From: Betaproteobacteria bacterium | Lineage (GTDB): Bacteria > Pseudomonadota > Gammaproteobacteria > Burkholderiales > SG8-41 | Length of the DNA stretch: 64,000 nt | Direction of reading: 5' to 3' | Assembly: GCA_021730905.1 (NCBI GenBank) | Contig: JAKFYK010000068.1 | Span: forward strand, 1 to 64,000 | Part shown: piece after piece, positions 24,323 through 33,705 of the stretch | Numbering within the stretch: the first letter of the stretch is position 1 | Layout of the letters: each line of letters begins with the position of its first letter | Notes under the pieces: generated by a model | Seen by the model: the letters and a program-made list of their open reading frames with translations, nothing else | Told to the model about the DNA's origin: nothing | Database searches by the model: none | Position numbers and translations under genes: made by a program

Positions 24323-26026
24323 TTAAAATTCTTTCCAGTCGCCATCGCCCGATTTCGGTTGCAGCACACCGGTTTTTGATGCTTCGGCAGCCTTAGGCAA
24401 CGCGATACCCCTGCGCGCCGGCGTGAGCCGCGTCGCCGTGGAAGTCATCGCCGGTACCGATGGATGCGGTTGCCTCGGCGCAGGCTGGGCCGGTGCCATG
24501 CCTCTCAGCTTGAATACGCTCACCGCCTGATAAAGCTGTTGCGCGTTTGTCTGCATCGATTCCGCGGCAGCGGCAGCCTGCTCGACTACGGCAGCGTTCT
24601 GCTGCACCACCTGGTCCATTTGCCCGACCGCCTGGTTCACCTGCTCTATGCCACTGGCCTGCTCGCGCGAGGCAGAACTGATCTGGTTGATGTTCGCAGT
24701 TACTTTCTCCACCGAGGCGACGATCTCGCTCATGGTCTTGCCGGCGCTTTCAACCTGGCGGGTACCTGCTTCGACTTTTTGCACGGAATTGCTGATCAAC
24801 CCCTTGATCTCCTTGGCGGCGTCGGCGGAGCGTTGCGCCAGCGCGCGCACTTCGCTGGCAACCACGGCAAACCCGCGGCCTTGTTCGCCGGCACGGGCAG
24901 CTTCCACTGCCGCATTCAATGCAAGAATATTGGTCTGAAAGGCGATGCTGTCGATCACGCCAATGATGTCCGCGATCTTTTTCGAGCTTTCCTGAATCTC
25001 GTTCATGGTGGCGACCACTGCACCTACCACGGTTCCGCCCTGTGCCGCTACTTTATTGGCTTCTTTTGCCAGCGCGTTGGCATTATCGGCGCTTTGCGTG
25101 TTTTCACGCACCGCAGCCGTCAGTTCTTCGGTGCTGGCTGCTGTCTCTTCGAGCGTGGAAGCCTGTTCCTCTGTACGCTGCGAGAGATTAGCGGTACCGG
25201 AGGCGACTTCTTCGGCGGATGAACGGATCGATTCCGCGCCACGGCGGATGTCATGCACCATGCGCGTGAGGTTCTCATTCATGGTCTTGAGCGCGCCCAG
25301 GAGCTTGCCGAACTCGTCACTGGAGTCGGCCTCGATTTGCACGGTCAGGTCCCCCGCCGCCACGCGATTGGCAAACGTCAACGCTTTGTCCAGCGGAACC
25401 GAGATTGAACGGATGGTGAAATACAGCACCAGCAGCAGCACTGCAACCGTGAGTATTACCAGCACCACCAGAATGATTCTCAGCGCCGCAGCCTGATCCA
25501 GCGCGTTTTTTTCCAGCGCCTCGGCCGCACTCTGCTGCAACTGGATCAACTCGGAGAGTCCCGCTATCGTGCCGGCGCCATGGGGCGCTATGGTCTTCGA
25601 ATGCCACTCGGCGGCTTCCTCCAGTTTCCATTCGCCATACAACTGGAACCAGCGTGGACGCGCATCCTTGAATTGCCTGAAAACGTCTTCAAGCTTCTTC
25701 AGTCCGGCCATTTCCTCCGCGGTGTGTTGGCCGCTCCTGAAGGCTGCCAGATTGTCATCGATTTCCTTGTTCCATCTGCGCTCGTCGGCGACGATCTTGT
25801 CGCGCGCAGTCTTGTCGGTGTACAAAATAAACTGCGGAAACCCGTAACGCAATTGCCACAGCGCATTCTGCGCATTGGCCAACTGCACCGCTCCCCGTGA
25901 GCTGGCGCCCACCGCGTCGATCAACTGCAGGGAGCGCATCATGTTCCAAATGCCGACCCCGCCCACCACCATCACCATCAGCAGGATAATGCCCAGCCCT
26001 GTGACCAATTTGCCTTTAACCGTCAT
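24323..26026 (-). CDS. Methyl-accepting chemotaxis protein with a four-helix-bundle sensor
   Basis: A 567-residue receptor. The first membrane helix ([20 protein letters not shown]) is followed by a periplasmic four-helix bundle (about residues 35-185), a second helix ([20 protein letters not shown]), HAMP, and the signalling domain with [21 protein letters not shown] Pro-rich tail ends in DWKEF, an xWxxF docking peptide. The start at 26026 has a GGAGGAT ribosome-binding site; an upstream in-frame ATG is unlikely. It converges on the GGDEF/EAL gene with 11 bp between stops. Confidence 0.95.
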   Translation of the reverse strand: MTVKGKLVTGLGIILLMVMVVGGVGIWNMMRSLQLIDAVGASSRGAVQLANAQNALWQLRYGFPQFILYTDKTARDKIVADERRWNKEIDDNLAAFRSGQHTAEEMAGLKKLEDVFRQFKDARPRWFQLYGEWKLEEAAEWHSKTIAPHGAGTIAGLSELIQLQQSAAEALEKNALDQAAALRIILVVLVILTVAVLLLVLYFTIRSISVPLDKALTFANRVAAGDLTVQIEADSSDEFGKLLGALKTMNENLTRMVHDIRRGAESIRSSAEEVASGTANLSQRTEEQASTLEETAASTEELTAAVRENTQSADNANALAKEANKVAAQGGTVVGAVVATMNEIQESSKKIADIIGVIDSIAFQTNILALNAAVEAARAGEQGRGFAVVASEVRALAQRSADAAKEIKGLISNSVQKVEAGTRQVESAGKTMSEIVASVEKVTANINQISSASREQASGIEQVNQAVGQMDQVVQQNAAVVEQAAAAAESMQTNAQQLYQAVSVFKLRGMAPAQPAPRQPHPSVPAMTSTATRLTPARRGIALPKAAEASKTGVLQPKSGDGDWKEF

Positions 26027-26380
26027 GATCGTATCCTCCGTGTTTCGCAACCCTTTGCGACTCGCGTTCTAACGACACGATCATCGCAATCTGACTTAAT
26101 CTGAATCACGTACCACGACTCGGTTGTTAAATGCGTTTTCAATGTTACGTAAATGATCTCGCTCAGGTAATTATTTGAAAGAAAAGTGAAGTCGGTAACG
26201 GCTTCCATTAGAGCACTTAAGCCACGGGCCTTCAAGAGGGCGCTCCAGCCGTTCGCATAACCGCTGTATCGGGGCAAGCGTGGGGCGAAATTTTTCGCGC
26301 AAGGACAAACTTTGCAGCGGATGCCGTGCGGCGTTTGAATCCGGCACCGCCTCATGCCGCAAAGCAAGTCATCCCAATAC
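26027..26380. other. 354-bp region without a supported gene
   Basis: It lies between the CoA-ligase stop and the MCP start, both on the minus strand. A minus-strand frame rich in Cys and Arg crosses it but overlaps both neighbours, lacks a ribosome-binding site and resembles nothing known. Only the GGAGGAT site of the MCP is recognisable. Confidence 0.5.
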
Positions 26381-28474
26381 TCATCCACTGCTTATGACCG
26401 CATCAACCGCAATTACACCTTTATCGCTGGCGATCAGCGGATTGATTTCGATTTCGCGCAACCGGTTGATATGATCGGCGATCAGCCATGACACGCGGCT
26501 CACCGCGTCCGCCAGCGCATCGATGTCGCAGGCCGGTTTGCCACGATAACCCTGCAGGATTTGCGCACCCTTGAGACTCAGCACCAGTTCATGCGCGGCA
26601 GTCACGCCGAACGGCGCGTAGCGGCGCGCCACGTCTTTGAACAACTCAGCATACACGCCGCCCATGCCCACCACCACCAGCGGACCGAACGACGGATTGT
26701 TGAGCGCGCCGACGATCAGTTCGACGCCTTGCGCCATCTCCTCGATCAACCAGCCGCGGATGCGCGCGTCAGGCCTGTAGGCAACGACACTTTGCTTCAT
26801 TTTCACCAGCGCTTGCCCTAATTCATCCTTGCTTGTGATGCCAATGCGCACGCCGCCGGCATCCGTCTTGTGCGGCAGATCGGGACTCACCACCTTCAAC
26901 ACCACCGGGAATTTCAAACCACACGCCTGCAAAGTGCCCTCTTCGCCCGCTGCGACAAACATGCGCTTGGGCGTCGCGATGCCGTACGCTTCGAGACAGG
27001 CTTTCCCCTGCAGCTCATCGAACCCGCCTGGCATGTCAAGCGGCAACGCCTGTTTCGCGATAACACGGCTTGCCTCAACGTGCCGCGCCGTGCGCTCGCA
27101 CTTGCGCGCGAATTCGTGCAACGCCGCAGCCGCGTACACCACCCGGCTCGGCGCTTCAAAACACGGCACACCGGCGGCCTCCAACGTTGGCAGCCACGCC
27201 GACGATTCACGCAAAGTGCCCGTCAAACTGATGAGGATCGGCTTGTCGCTTGCGCTGGCGGCTGCCGCGAAGTTGTGCGCCCAGAGCGGCGCGTCGCGCC
27301 CCGGATACGAACGCAAAATCAGCATATCCACGTTCGGATCGTCGAGCACGGCTTGCGTGGCCGCGCTGAACTCCGGCTCCTTCTGCGCGATCGCCGCCGT
27401 GACATCGATGGGATTCGCCGTCGAAGCAAAATCCGGCAGTAGCGGCTTTAACGCCGCGAGCGTGGGCGCGGTCATTTCCGGCAAAATAAGATTCGCGTGC
27501 TCGCAGGCATCCGCGAGCAACACACCCGCGCCGCCGGAGGTGGTAACGATTGCCACGTGATTGCCGCGCGGACGCTTGCGTGAACGAAACACGCGCGCGG
27601 CATCGATCAAATCGTAAATCTCGCGTATCTGGAGGAAGCCGCCCTCGCGAAACGCATCGCGATAATAGTCGTAGTCCTCCGTGAGATTGGCAGTGTGCGA
27701 CACCGCCGCGCGGCTGCCGGCGCGTGTGTTGCCGACTTTCCACACCGCGATGGGTTTGCCGGTCTCCAACGCACGGCGTCCCAGCGCGCGCAGGCGTCGG
27801 CCATCATGGATGCCTTCCATGTACACCGCGATCAACTGCGTTTGCTCATCCTCGAGAAAATATTCGATGAAATCCAGCGTGTTAAGGCTGCTCTCGTTGC
27901 CGGTGGAAACCATGTGGTCAAAGCCGATGCCGGCTTCTTCGCAGTAAGTCATGATCGAATAGGCAAAACCGCCGCTCTGCGAAATCATCGCCACCGGCCC
28001 GCCGCGCCAGTCGGTTTTGCGGAACGCCGCGCCAAAGCCCGCGAATACGCGGCTGCGCAGATTCATCATACCGACACAATTCGGTCCCACGGCACGCACG
28101 CCGGACGATTCAAGCGCGGTCTGCAAACACGCTTCCAGCGCTGCGCCACGCTCGCCGATTTCACGAAAACCCGCGCTCAGTATCACCGCATGCGAAATAC
28201 CACGCCGCCCGCATGCCTCCAGCGTATTCGGCACTTCCGCTGCCGGCACCGCGATCACCGCGAGATCGCAGCGCTGTGGCAGCGCATCGACACTGGCATA
28301 ACACGCGCGGCCTTCGATTTCGGTATAGCGCGGGTTTACTGCAAACACCTGACCCGTGTAACCCTGATGCGTCAGCGAATACAGCGGCTGCCCGCCGGCG
28401 CGGCGCGTGTCCTGCGTGGCGCCGACAATGGCAACGGATTGCGGGTTGAATAGCGTGTTCAAATGTAAAATCAT
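26381..28474 (-). CDS. NDP-forming acyl-CoA synthetase (acetate-CoA ligase family), alpha-beta fusion
   Basis: A 697-residue enzyme of the ADP-forming CoA-ligase superfamily. It begins with a Rossmann CoA-binding domain (LFNPQSVAIVGATQDTRRAG), followed by the ligase domain with a phospho-His region (AVSHTANLTEDYDYY). An ATP-grasp domain lies at about 480-690 (ARRYAPFGVTAAHELVLSLK near its end). It would activate an acid to its CoA thioester. An AT-rich 16-bp element abuts the ATG directly, leaving no ribosome-binding site. It is downstream of a Bug pseudogene, a Bug receptor and a dioxygenase on the same strand, which suggests a catabolic unit for an imported acid. Confidence 0.92.
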   Translation of the reverse strand: MILHLNTLFNPQSVAIVGATQDTRRAGGQPLYSLTHQGYTGQVFAVNPRYTEIEGRACYASVDALPQRCDLAVIAVPAAEVPNTLEACGRRGISHAVILSAGFREIGERGAALEACLQTALESSGVRAVGPNCVGMMNLRSRVFAGFGAAFRKTDWRGGPVAMISQSGGFAYSIMTYCEEAGIGFDHMVSTGNESSLNTLDFIEYFLEDEQTQLIAVYMEGIHDGRRLRALGRRALETGKPIAVWKVGNTRAGSRAAVSHTANLTEDYDYYRDAFREGGFLQIREIYDLIDAARVFRSRKRPRGNHVAIVTTSGGAGVLLADACEHANLILPEMTAPTLAALKPLLPDFASTANPIDVTAAIAQKEPEFSAATQAVLDDPNVDMLILRSYPGRDAPLWAHNFAAAASASDKPILISLTGTLRESSAWLPTLEAAGVPCFEAPSRVVYAAAALHEFARKCERTARHVEASRVIAKQALPLDMPGGFDELQGKACLEAYGIATPKRMFVAAGEEGTLQACGLKFPVVLKVVSPDLPHKTDAGGVRIGITSKDELGQALVKMKQSVVAYRPDARIRGWLIEEMAQGVELIVGALNNPSFGPLVVVGMGGVYAELFKDVARRYAPFGVTAAHELVLSLKGAQILQGYRGKPACDIDALADAVSRVSWLIADHINRLREIEINPLIASDKGVIAVDAVISSG

Positions 28475-28489
28475 AACTATTTGTTTTTA
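28474..28489 (+). repeat. AT-rich 16-bp element, copy 3 (one mismatch)
   Basis: TAACTATTTGTTTTTA followed by AATATTATTTA. The first base is the A of the CoA-ligase ATG read on the other strand, so the element occupies the position where a ribosome-binding site would normally be. Confidence 0.7.
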
Positions 28490-28569
28490 AATATTATTTA
28501 AAGATTTCCCGTGCACGAGCAAAACCAGTTTCATTGCGGCCGGGCGCCTGTGTATTGAGCATTGGAACA

Positions 28570-29044
28570 TCAATCCAGCTTCAAACCGATTTCCTTTCCT
28601 ACCTTGCCCCACTTTGCAATCTCGTTGCGCAGCATCGCGGCAAAATCCGCCGCCGTGCCCGGCGCAGGTTCAACACCTTCGGAAACGAGGCGCTCCCGGT
28701 TAGCGCCTTTCGCCATGACTTTCGCAACTTCAACATTCAGCCGCTCGACTACCGGCACAGGTGTTTTTGCCGGCGCCATCAACCCCCAGCACTGTACCCG
28801 CGCCGCCGCGATTGTCGACCACTACGTTGTGCCCAAAGGTTTCAGTCAAATCCGCAGCAATGATGCGCGCAATGATGTCGGACGCGCCGCCGGCCGAAAA
28901 CGGCACCACGATGCGAATGGATTTCTGCGGAAAACTTTGCGCGTGTGCCCCATTGCTGTACACAACCGCCAGGGCAACAGGGCAGGATGCACATCGCATG
29001 CTTCCCCATCGAAACTTCAATGCTGTCCGCAGGATTTCCAGCAT
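28570..29044 (-). pseudogene. Bug receptor pseudogene (internal deletion and frameshift)
   Basis: The N-terminal third (signal-peptide region, then SFPQKSIRIVVPFSAGGASD and NVVVDNRGGAGTVLG) is joined to the C-terminal quarter (APAKTPVPVVERLNVEVAKV ... EIAKWGKVGKEIGLKLD) in a different frame near 28780. About 150 central residues typical of Bug receptors are missing. The two pieces cannot make a folded receptor. It lies in line with an intact Bug gene 77 bp upstream, so it may be the remains of a tandem duplicate. Confidence 0.85.
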
Positions 29045-29121
29045 GTCTCAATCCGCCTTGACCCCGGCTTCCTCAACCGCGCGCCCCGCTTGGCGCCCTT
29101 GGCCACGCCACCACAACAGGG

Positions 29122-30087
29122 TCAATCTATTTTTGCGCCCGCGATCTCGACGACTTCCGCGAACTTCTTGATCTCATCGCGCAAAAATACACGAAGCTGT
29201 TCGGGACTGGACCATTCCGGCGGCGCGCCCATTTTCAGCAGCGTCTCGGACACCTGCGGGCTTTTCAAGGCATCCACCAGCGCCGTGTGCAGCCGCGCCA
29301 CGATCCGCGGTGGTGTTCCCACAGGAACGACCAGGCAATACCAGGAAGTCACGTCAATGTTAAGGCCGGATTCGATAAAGGTAGGCACGTCCGGTAAAAC
29401 AGGCGTGCGCCTGGTTCCGGACGTAGCCAGCACGCGCAGCCGCCCCGCTTGCGACATGCCAATCACCGCCGGCGGCCCCGACAACATGACACCGACGTCA
29501 CCCGACAAAAACGCGCTGAGCGCAGGTCCTGAACCCTTGAACGGGATATGCGTCATCCGTATATCGGCGCGCTTTTTCAGCAATTCCGCAACCAGATGCC
29601 CGGTGGTTCCGCTGCCCGCGGAACCGTAATTCAGTTTGCTGTTAGGCGCCTTGGCAAGATCAATGAGCTGCTTGATGCCGGTCACCTGCAGCGAAGGATG
29701 CACTGACAGCACCTGCGGCACTTTGGTAATCAACGACACCGGTGCAAAATGTTTGAGCGGATCGTAAGGCAGTTTGGCGCCGTATAACGTCACATTGATC
29801 GCCATCGGCGACACCACGCCGAGCAGAATGGTGTAACCATCAGGCGCCGCATTGGCCGCTGTCGCCGTGCCTACCGTGCCGCCGGCGCCGCCGCGGCTAT
29901 CGACCACCACGGTTTGTCCCAGGCTCTCCGACATCTTCTGCGCGATCACCCGCGCAATCGGCTCGGCAGTGCCGCCGGGCGCCGTGGGATTGATGAAGCG
30001 TATGGGCTTCGTCGGGTAGTCTGCTGCGAACACAAGCGGCTGGTGCGCAAAAACCGCGATGGCGCATGCCAACATCCCGAACAACAT
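29122..30087 (-). CDS. Bug/TctC-family periplasmic solute-binding receptor
   Basis: A 321-residue receptor. ATG 30087 has a GGAG site nine bases upstream and gives a signal peptide (MLFGMLACAIAVFAHQPLVF); longer in-frame starts run into the dioxygenase gene. Family motifs are YPTKPIRFINPTAPGGTAEP, VVVDSRGGAGGTVGTATAAN, APDGYTILLG and THIPFKGSGPALSAFL. The usual Asp of PGGGTD reads GGTAEP. It starts 34 bp after the TauD-like gene and probably shares its transcript, so the ligand may be related to the dioxygenase substrate. Confidence 0.9.
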   Translation of the reverse strand: MLFGMLACAIAVFAHQPLVFAADYPTKPIRFINPTAPGGTAEPIARVIAQKMSESLGQTVVVDSRGGAGGTVGTATAANAAPDGYTILLGVVSPMAINVTLYGAKLPYDPLKHFAPVSLITKVPQVLSVHPSLQVTGIKQLIDLAKAPNSKLNYGSAGSGTTGHLVAELLKKRADIRMTHIPFKGSGPALSAFLSGDVGVMLSGPPAVIGMSQAGRLRVLATSGTRRTPVLPDVPTFIESGLNIDVTSWYCLVVPVGTPPRIVARLHTALVDALKSPQVSETLLKMGAPPEWSSPEQLRVFLRDEIKKFAEVVEIAGAKID

Positions 30088-30121
30088 TGCGTTGTGCTCC
30101 TTTGCTTTCCGTTCCATTTTG

Positions 30122-30949
30122 TCAGGCGCTCTTGATCGAGACGCGCCAGTGGATGCGATCTTCCTCGGGCGGATAGTCGCCGGCCGCCTTGTGATAGGAG
30201 CAGCGATTGTCCCAGATGACGATATCGCCCTTGCGCCACTTGTGGCGGTACTGGCACGGCGGCTCGACGAAGTAACCGACCATCTCGTTGATGATCGCAT
30301 CGCTCTCCGCTGCGTCAAGCCCTTCGATACTCAATATCTTGCCCTGATCAAAGTACAGCAGCTTGCGGCCGGTTTCGGGATGCACCTGTACCAGCGGGTG
30401 CCACACGGGTGCCACATGGCGGTCTTTTTCATCCAGCAGCAAGTTGAGTTGCTTGCGTCCGCCGTACTTGAAGTTGCCGACTTTGCCTTCCAGTTTGTCT
30501 TTCAGGTGCTGCGGCAGCATTTCGTATGCCGCGTAGCCGCTGGAAAAAAACGTGTCGCCGCCGCGACTCGGTATCGCCAGCGCATAAAGCTGCGTCGCCT
30601 TGAACGGCACTTCCTCATAGGAACCATCGGTATGAAAGCCCTCCGCGCCACGGCGGTAAATCTCCTTGTCGAGTGTGCCGTCGGCGCGGAACTTGTTGGT
30701 GCCCAGCAGCGTGATCTCAGGACAATCGGGATGGCGGGTGACTTTGGAGGGATGCGGATGCACCGCGCCAAAACGCCGGCTGTACTCAAGATAATCCGCG
30801 AGCTCCAGCGATTGATCGCGCACGCAAATAACGTTGCTGTCGAGCCATGCCTGATAGATACGGCCGAATGCCGCATCGTCCATGGTCTTGACATCGACGC
30901 CGGTGATTTCCGCGCCTATCGGTCCCATGCGGCGAATTTGCATCATCAC
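30122..30949 (-). CDS. TauD/TfdA-family Fe(II)/2-oxoglutarate dioxygenase
   Basis: A 275-residue non-heme iron oxygenase. The iron ligands are the H-x-D of FHTDGSYEEVP (about residues 95-97) and the distal His in CSYHKAAGDY; the 2-oxoglutarate-binding Arg is in RIHWRVSI. The opening RRMGPIGAEITGVDVKTMDD is typical of TauD-like proteins. These enzymes cleave taurine, sulfonates, chlorinated phenoxyacetates and similar acids by hydroxylation. With a Bug receptor and CoA ligase downstream, it probably starts degradation of an imported organic acid. Confidence 0.9.
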   Translation of the reverse strand: MMMQIRRMGPIGAEITGVDVKTMDDAAFGRIYQAWLDSNVICVRDQSLELADYLEYSRRFGAVHPHPSKVTRHPDCPEITLLGTNKFRADGTLDKEIYRRGAEGFHTDGSYEEVPFKATQLYALAIPSRGGDTFFSSGYAAYEMLPQHLKDKLEGKVGNFKYGGRKQLNLLLDEKDRHVAPVWHPLVQVHPETGRKLLYFDQGKILSIEGLDAAESDAIINEMVGYFVEPPCQYRHKWRKGDIVIWDNRCSYHKAAGDYPPEEDRIHWRVSIKSA

Positions 30950-31084
30950 GATTCTCCGTTAGTCCAGCGGCAACATAGCGCTTGCCCATGATCAGGTCAA
31001 TTGCGGAAGTCCGATACGTGTATCGTTATTGTGTTGATTCATTTCGGCATCGTATTGATGCAAAATCATCTTCGAGGAACGCCC

Positions 31085-31219
31085 CATGAAATTCCGCGCC
31101 CATTGCAAGACGATGCAGTTCGAAGAAATTCGGCATACCATGACGCGGCGTGCGCAACTACACGAGCGTGAATTGGAACGTGGTGGCATGACTGAAGGGT
31201 TAAATAAAATATATAATTA
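31085..31219 (+). CDS. Possible 44-residue protein before an acyl-CoA dehydrogenase gene
   Basis: An open frame, MKFRAHCKTMQFEEIRHTMT and so on, with a GAGGAA site eight bases before its ATG. The product is charged and helical and resembles nothing I know. Its last codons run into the AT-rich 16-bp element at 31217-31232. It could be a leader peptide, a gene remnant or chance; the rest of the 309-bp gap (30950-31258) shows only this and the element. Confidence 0.25.
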
Positions 31220-31232
31220 AAACAAATAGTTA
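31217..31232 (-). repeat. AT-rich 16-bp element, copy 4 (two mismatches)
   Basis: Minus-strand TAACTATTTGTTTTAA, followed by an AT-rich ATTATATATTTTATTTAA extension. It lies 26 bp before the ATG of the acyl-CoA dehydrogenase gene. Confidence 0.65.
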
Positions 31233-31258
31233 CGTTCAACTAAAAATACGGAACCATC

Positions 31259-32467
31259 ATGGATTTCACGCTCGATGCTGAACACCAACGCTGGCGCGAT
31301 CGTGCTCGCGCCTTCACTGAAACCATCATCAAACCCGACGTGATACGCCGCGACCGGTTGCCCACCGCCGCCGAGCGCATACCGTGGGACTGGATACGCG
31401 AAGCGGACAAGCAAGGCATACGCACCATGGGCGTGCCGAAACAATTCGGCGGCGCCGGCTGCGACATCTTTACCATGTGCCTGGTAGGCGAAGAACTCGC
31501 GGTGGGCGATCTGGGTTTCGCGGTGATCATGGATCAGTGCTGGAAAATGGCACACATTTTCAGCGACGCGATGAACACCGAACAGCAGCAGCGCTTCATC
31601 CCAAAATTCGTCGCTGACCCTGAAGCCACTGCCGCCATCGGCATCACCGAGGAAGGCGCCGGCTCCGATCATCAGGGCTATTACGACTCGCCCGACATCG
31701 ATTTCAAAACCACCGCTGTGCGCGACGGTGATCATTACGTGATCAACGGCAGCAAGCGCTATGTTTCCAACGGCAGCATGGCCAAGCTGTATTTCGTAGT
31801 CGCGCGCACCGACATGAAAAAGACTTTACGCGAAGGCGGTAGCATCTTCATCGTACCGTCGGACACGCCGGGATTTCGCGCCGGCTTCTTCCACGAAAAA
31901 AGCAGCCAGCGCCTCGCCACCAACGGCACGTTTCATTTCGAGAACTGCCGCGTGCCCGCCAGCAATATGCTGGTCGGCGAAGGCCTGCTAGGGCGCCTGC
32001 GCAGCGAATACATGTGGGGCAGCAAGGCCGAAGCCGCCGCCACCGCGCTGGGCGTGGGCCGCGCTGCCTACGAATATGCGCTGGCCTACGCGAAAAAGCG
32101 TGTGCAGGGCGGCAAGCCCATCGTCGAGCAGCAGGCGGTAGCCATGATGCTCGGCACGATGGCGATGAAACTCGACGCCGCGCGCCTGCAAATCTGGAAA
32201 GCCGCGTGGCTTGCCGATCGGCAGCAGCCCGAAGCGCGTCCGCTAGGACTGCTGGCTAAGGTCAACGCCTCGGAAACCGCCTTTGAATGCTGCCGGCTGG
32301 CCGGAGAAATTCTTGGCGGCGCTTCGATCATGCATGAGCATCCGGTCGAAAAATACCTGCGCGATGCATCGAGCTTTCTGCATTCGGATGGTACGAATCA
32401 GGTGTGTTTGCTGCGGGCGTCGCAGGCGATTGCGAGTCAGGGGCATGCGGCGCTGTATGGGTTTTAG
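31259..32467 (+). CDS. Acyl-CoA dehydrogenase family flavoprotein
   Basis: A 402-residue FAD enzyme that oxidises an acyl-CoA at the alpha-beta position. The helical N-terminal domain begins MDFTLDAEHQRWRDRARAFT. The beta domain has the flavin-contact segment AAIGITEEGAGSDHQG and YVINGSKRYVSNGSMA. The C-terminal helical domain has the EILGGASIMHEHPVEKYLRD end of the family. It lies alone on the plus strand after an AT-rich element. Sequence alone does not tell the chain length or whether the substrate is a CoA ester, as some relatives have other reactions. Confidence 0.92.
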   Translation: MDFTLDAEHQRWRDRARAFTETIIKPDVIRRDRLPTAAERIPWDWIREADKQGIRTMGVPKQFGGAGCDIFTMCLVGEELAVGDLGFAVIMDQCWKMAHIFSDAMNTEQQQRFIPKFVADPEATAAIGITEEGAGSDHQGYYDSPDIDFKTTAVRDGDHYVINGSKRYVSNGSMAKLYFVVARTDMKKTLREGGSIFIVPSDTPGFRAGFFHEKSSQRLATNGTFHFENCRVPASNMLVGEGLLGRLRSEYMWGSKAEAAATALGVGRAAYEYALAYAKKRVQGGKPIVEQQAVAMMLGTMAMKLDAARLQIWKAAWLADRQQPEARPLGLLAKVNASETAFECCRLAGEILGGASIMHEHPVEKYLRDASSFLHSDGTNQVCLLRASQAIASQGHAALYGF

Positions 32468-32487
32468 CAGTCGTAGGGGGTGCAAAG

Positions 32488-33064
32488 ATGCGTTTCACCT
32501 TAGATACAAACTGTATTATTGACGTTGAGGATGAACGGCCTAATGCACCGTTTGTACGGGAATTGGTTTCTTTGCACGGCGTAGATGGAATCAACGTTGC
32601 AGTTTCGTCCATCGGTGCATCAGAACGTCAACGAGCTGGTGTGCACGCAAAAACGTTCTCAGAATTTAAGGCAAAACTAGCAGTGGTGGGATTTAGTGCT
32701 CTTGAGCTACTTCCTCCGCTTGCATATTGGGACTTGTGTTTCTGGGATCATTGTGTGGGCCGATGAAAACGATACTTTGGAGCACGAAATTCACCACGTA
32801 CTATTCCCAGAAATTGAATTCTTATGGAAGGACTACGCAAAAGTGCGTGGGTTGCCTATAAATAGTCAAAACAAAAACTGGAGAAATGCGAAGTGTGATG
32901 TTCTTGGCCTTTGGTGTCACATCAAACATGGTGGCGGCACGTTCGTTACTAGCGACGGCAATTTTCACGCTAAGACCAAGATGGAAAAACTGCAAGTGCT
33001 AGGCTCAGGCACTATCGCATATCCGAAGGATGCATTAGCAGCAGCAACGAACCAACAAGCGTAG
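32488..33064 (+). pseudogene. PIN-like nuclease gene interrupted by a frameshift
   Basis: The first part, MRFTLDTNCIIDVEDERPNA, has the LDTNxxID start of PIN-domain RNases with the first catalytic Asp. It continues to FWDHCV near 32755, where the frame is lost. The next frame continues WADENDTLEHEIHHVLFPEI and ends with GGGTFVTSDGNF, which holds later PIN acidic residues. Removal of one G near 32758 would restore one frame of about 190 residues. Base composition is AT-richer than neighbours and the gene is followed by a REP-like repeat, signs of transfer. No antitoxin gene is visible. Confidence 0.7.
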
Positions 33065-33130
33065 CCCGGATGCAACGAAGTGAAATCCGGGGAAGTGCTC
33101 CCGGAATACGCTGCGCTCCTTCCGGGCTAC
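33061..33130. repeat. REP-like palindromic repeat
   Basis: A 70-bp unit with perfect 10-bp ends, GTAGCCCGGA and TCCGGGCTAC, and an inner GAAGTGAAATCCGGGGAAG part. Elements with the TAGCCCGGATG core are common intergenic repeats in beta- and gammaproteobacteria. A shorter copy is at 34356-34397. Together they bracket the 33192-34314 genes. Confidence 0.75.
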
Positions 33131-33191
33131 GAATTCTGTGCCGGTTAACTCGCACTGTTAGAACCCGTTCATCACCTCTCGCCGGCCCAAC

Positions 33192-33614
33192 ATGACACAC
33201 CACATCATGCTCTCCTTCCTGTTGGCCCTACTGCCACTAGCCGCCATCGCTCAGGACAAATGCACGGCCCAAGGCCAAGCAGAACAAGACCGAATAGTTC
33301 GGGAGTTTTCCAGCCAGCTCCCGGCGAAAGGTGACAAGGACGCGGAGCTCACCTGGTCCAGGAACTTGCACGCTGCTCTTGCGGCCGCTGCGAAGCGTGC
33401 CGAAGACTGCACCCGATCCAGCAGGGCGGCAATCCCGCCGGCCGCTGCCGCGAAGGAACAGGAATGCATCGCAGGGAGCAATCGCCGCGCAGATGAATTC
33501 GAGAAACGATACCGCGGGCGAACCCTAACCGCGCAAGAGCAGTCAACCAAGCGCGCCGAGGAGCAACGTTTGATCGAAGAGCGCATGTCATGCTCAAACC
33601 GCGCAAATCGGTAG
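33192..33614 (+). CDS. Hypothetical exported protein
   Basis: A 140-residue protein with a signal peptide (MLSFLLALLPLAAIAQ) and a charged helical mature part holding four cysteines (DKCTAQ, EDCTRS, QECIAG, MSCSNR) spaced through it, which could form two disulfides in the periplasm. No family is recognised. It sits between a REP-like repeat and a TRIC-type channel gene. Confidence 0.65.
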   Translation: MTHHIMLSFLLALLPLAAIAQDKCTAQGQAEQDRIVREFSSQLPAKGDKDAELTWSRNLHAALAAAAKRAEDCTRSSRAAIPPAAAAKEQECIAGSNRRADEFEKRYRGRTLTAQEQSTKRAEEQRLIEERMSCSNRANR

Positions 33615-33705
33615 GAATACAGGTAGCAGTTCTGGACTCGTCATTGGTGCGGGCGCCTGTCGGTGTCATACCATTCGAACGTTAGTCATCACACCACCCA
33701 CCACC

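Noticed and set aside
26023-26388. 121-residue Cys/Arg-rich frame between the CoA ligase and the MCP
   Set aside because: It overlaps both neighbours, has no ribosome-binding site, and its composition looks like noncoding DNA.
28570-29044. Third selenoprotein candidate from two adjacent frames of a Bug receptor
   Set aside because: The two pieces are in different frames and miss the central domain, so it is a deletion pseudogene and not TGA readthrough.
29122-30318. 398-residue form of the Bug receptor
   Set aside because: The Ser/Arg-rich extension overlaps the dioxygenase gene and lacks a signal peptide; ATG 30087 has a GGAG site and a signal peptide.
32404-33064. Programmed frameshift in the PIN-like gene
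   Set aside because: No slippery heptamer with a downstream hairpin is evident at the switch; a simple mutation or sequencing error is more likely.
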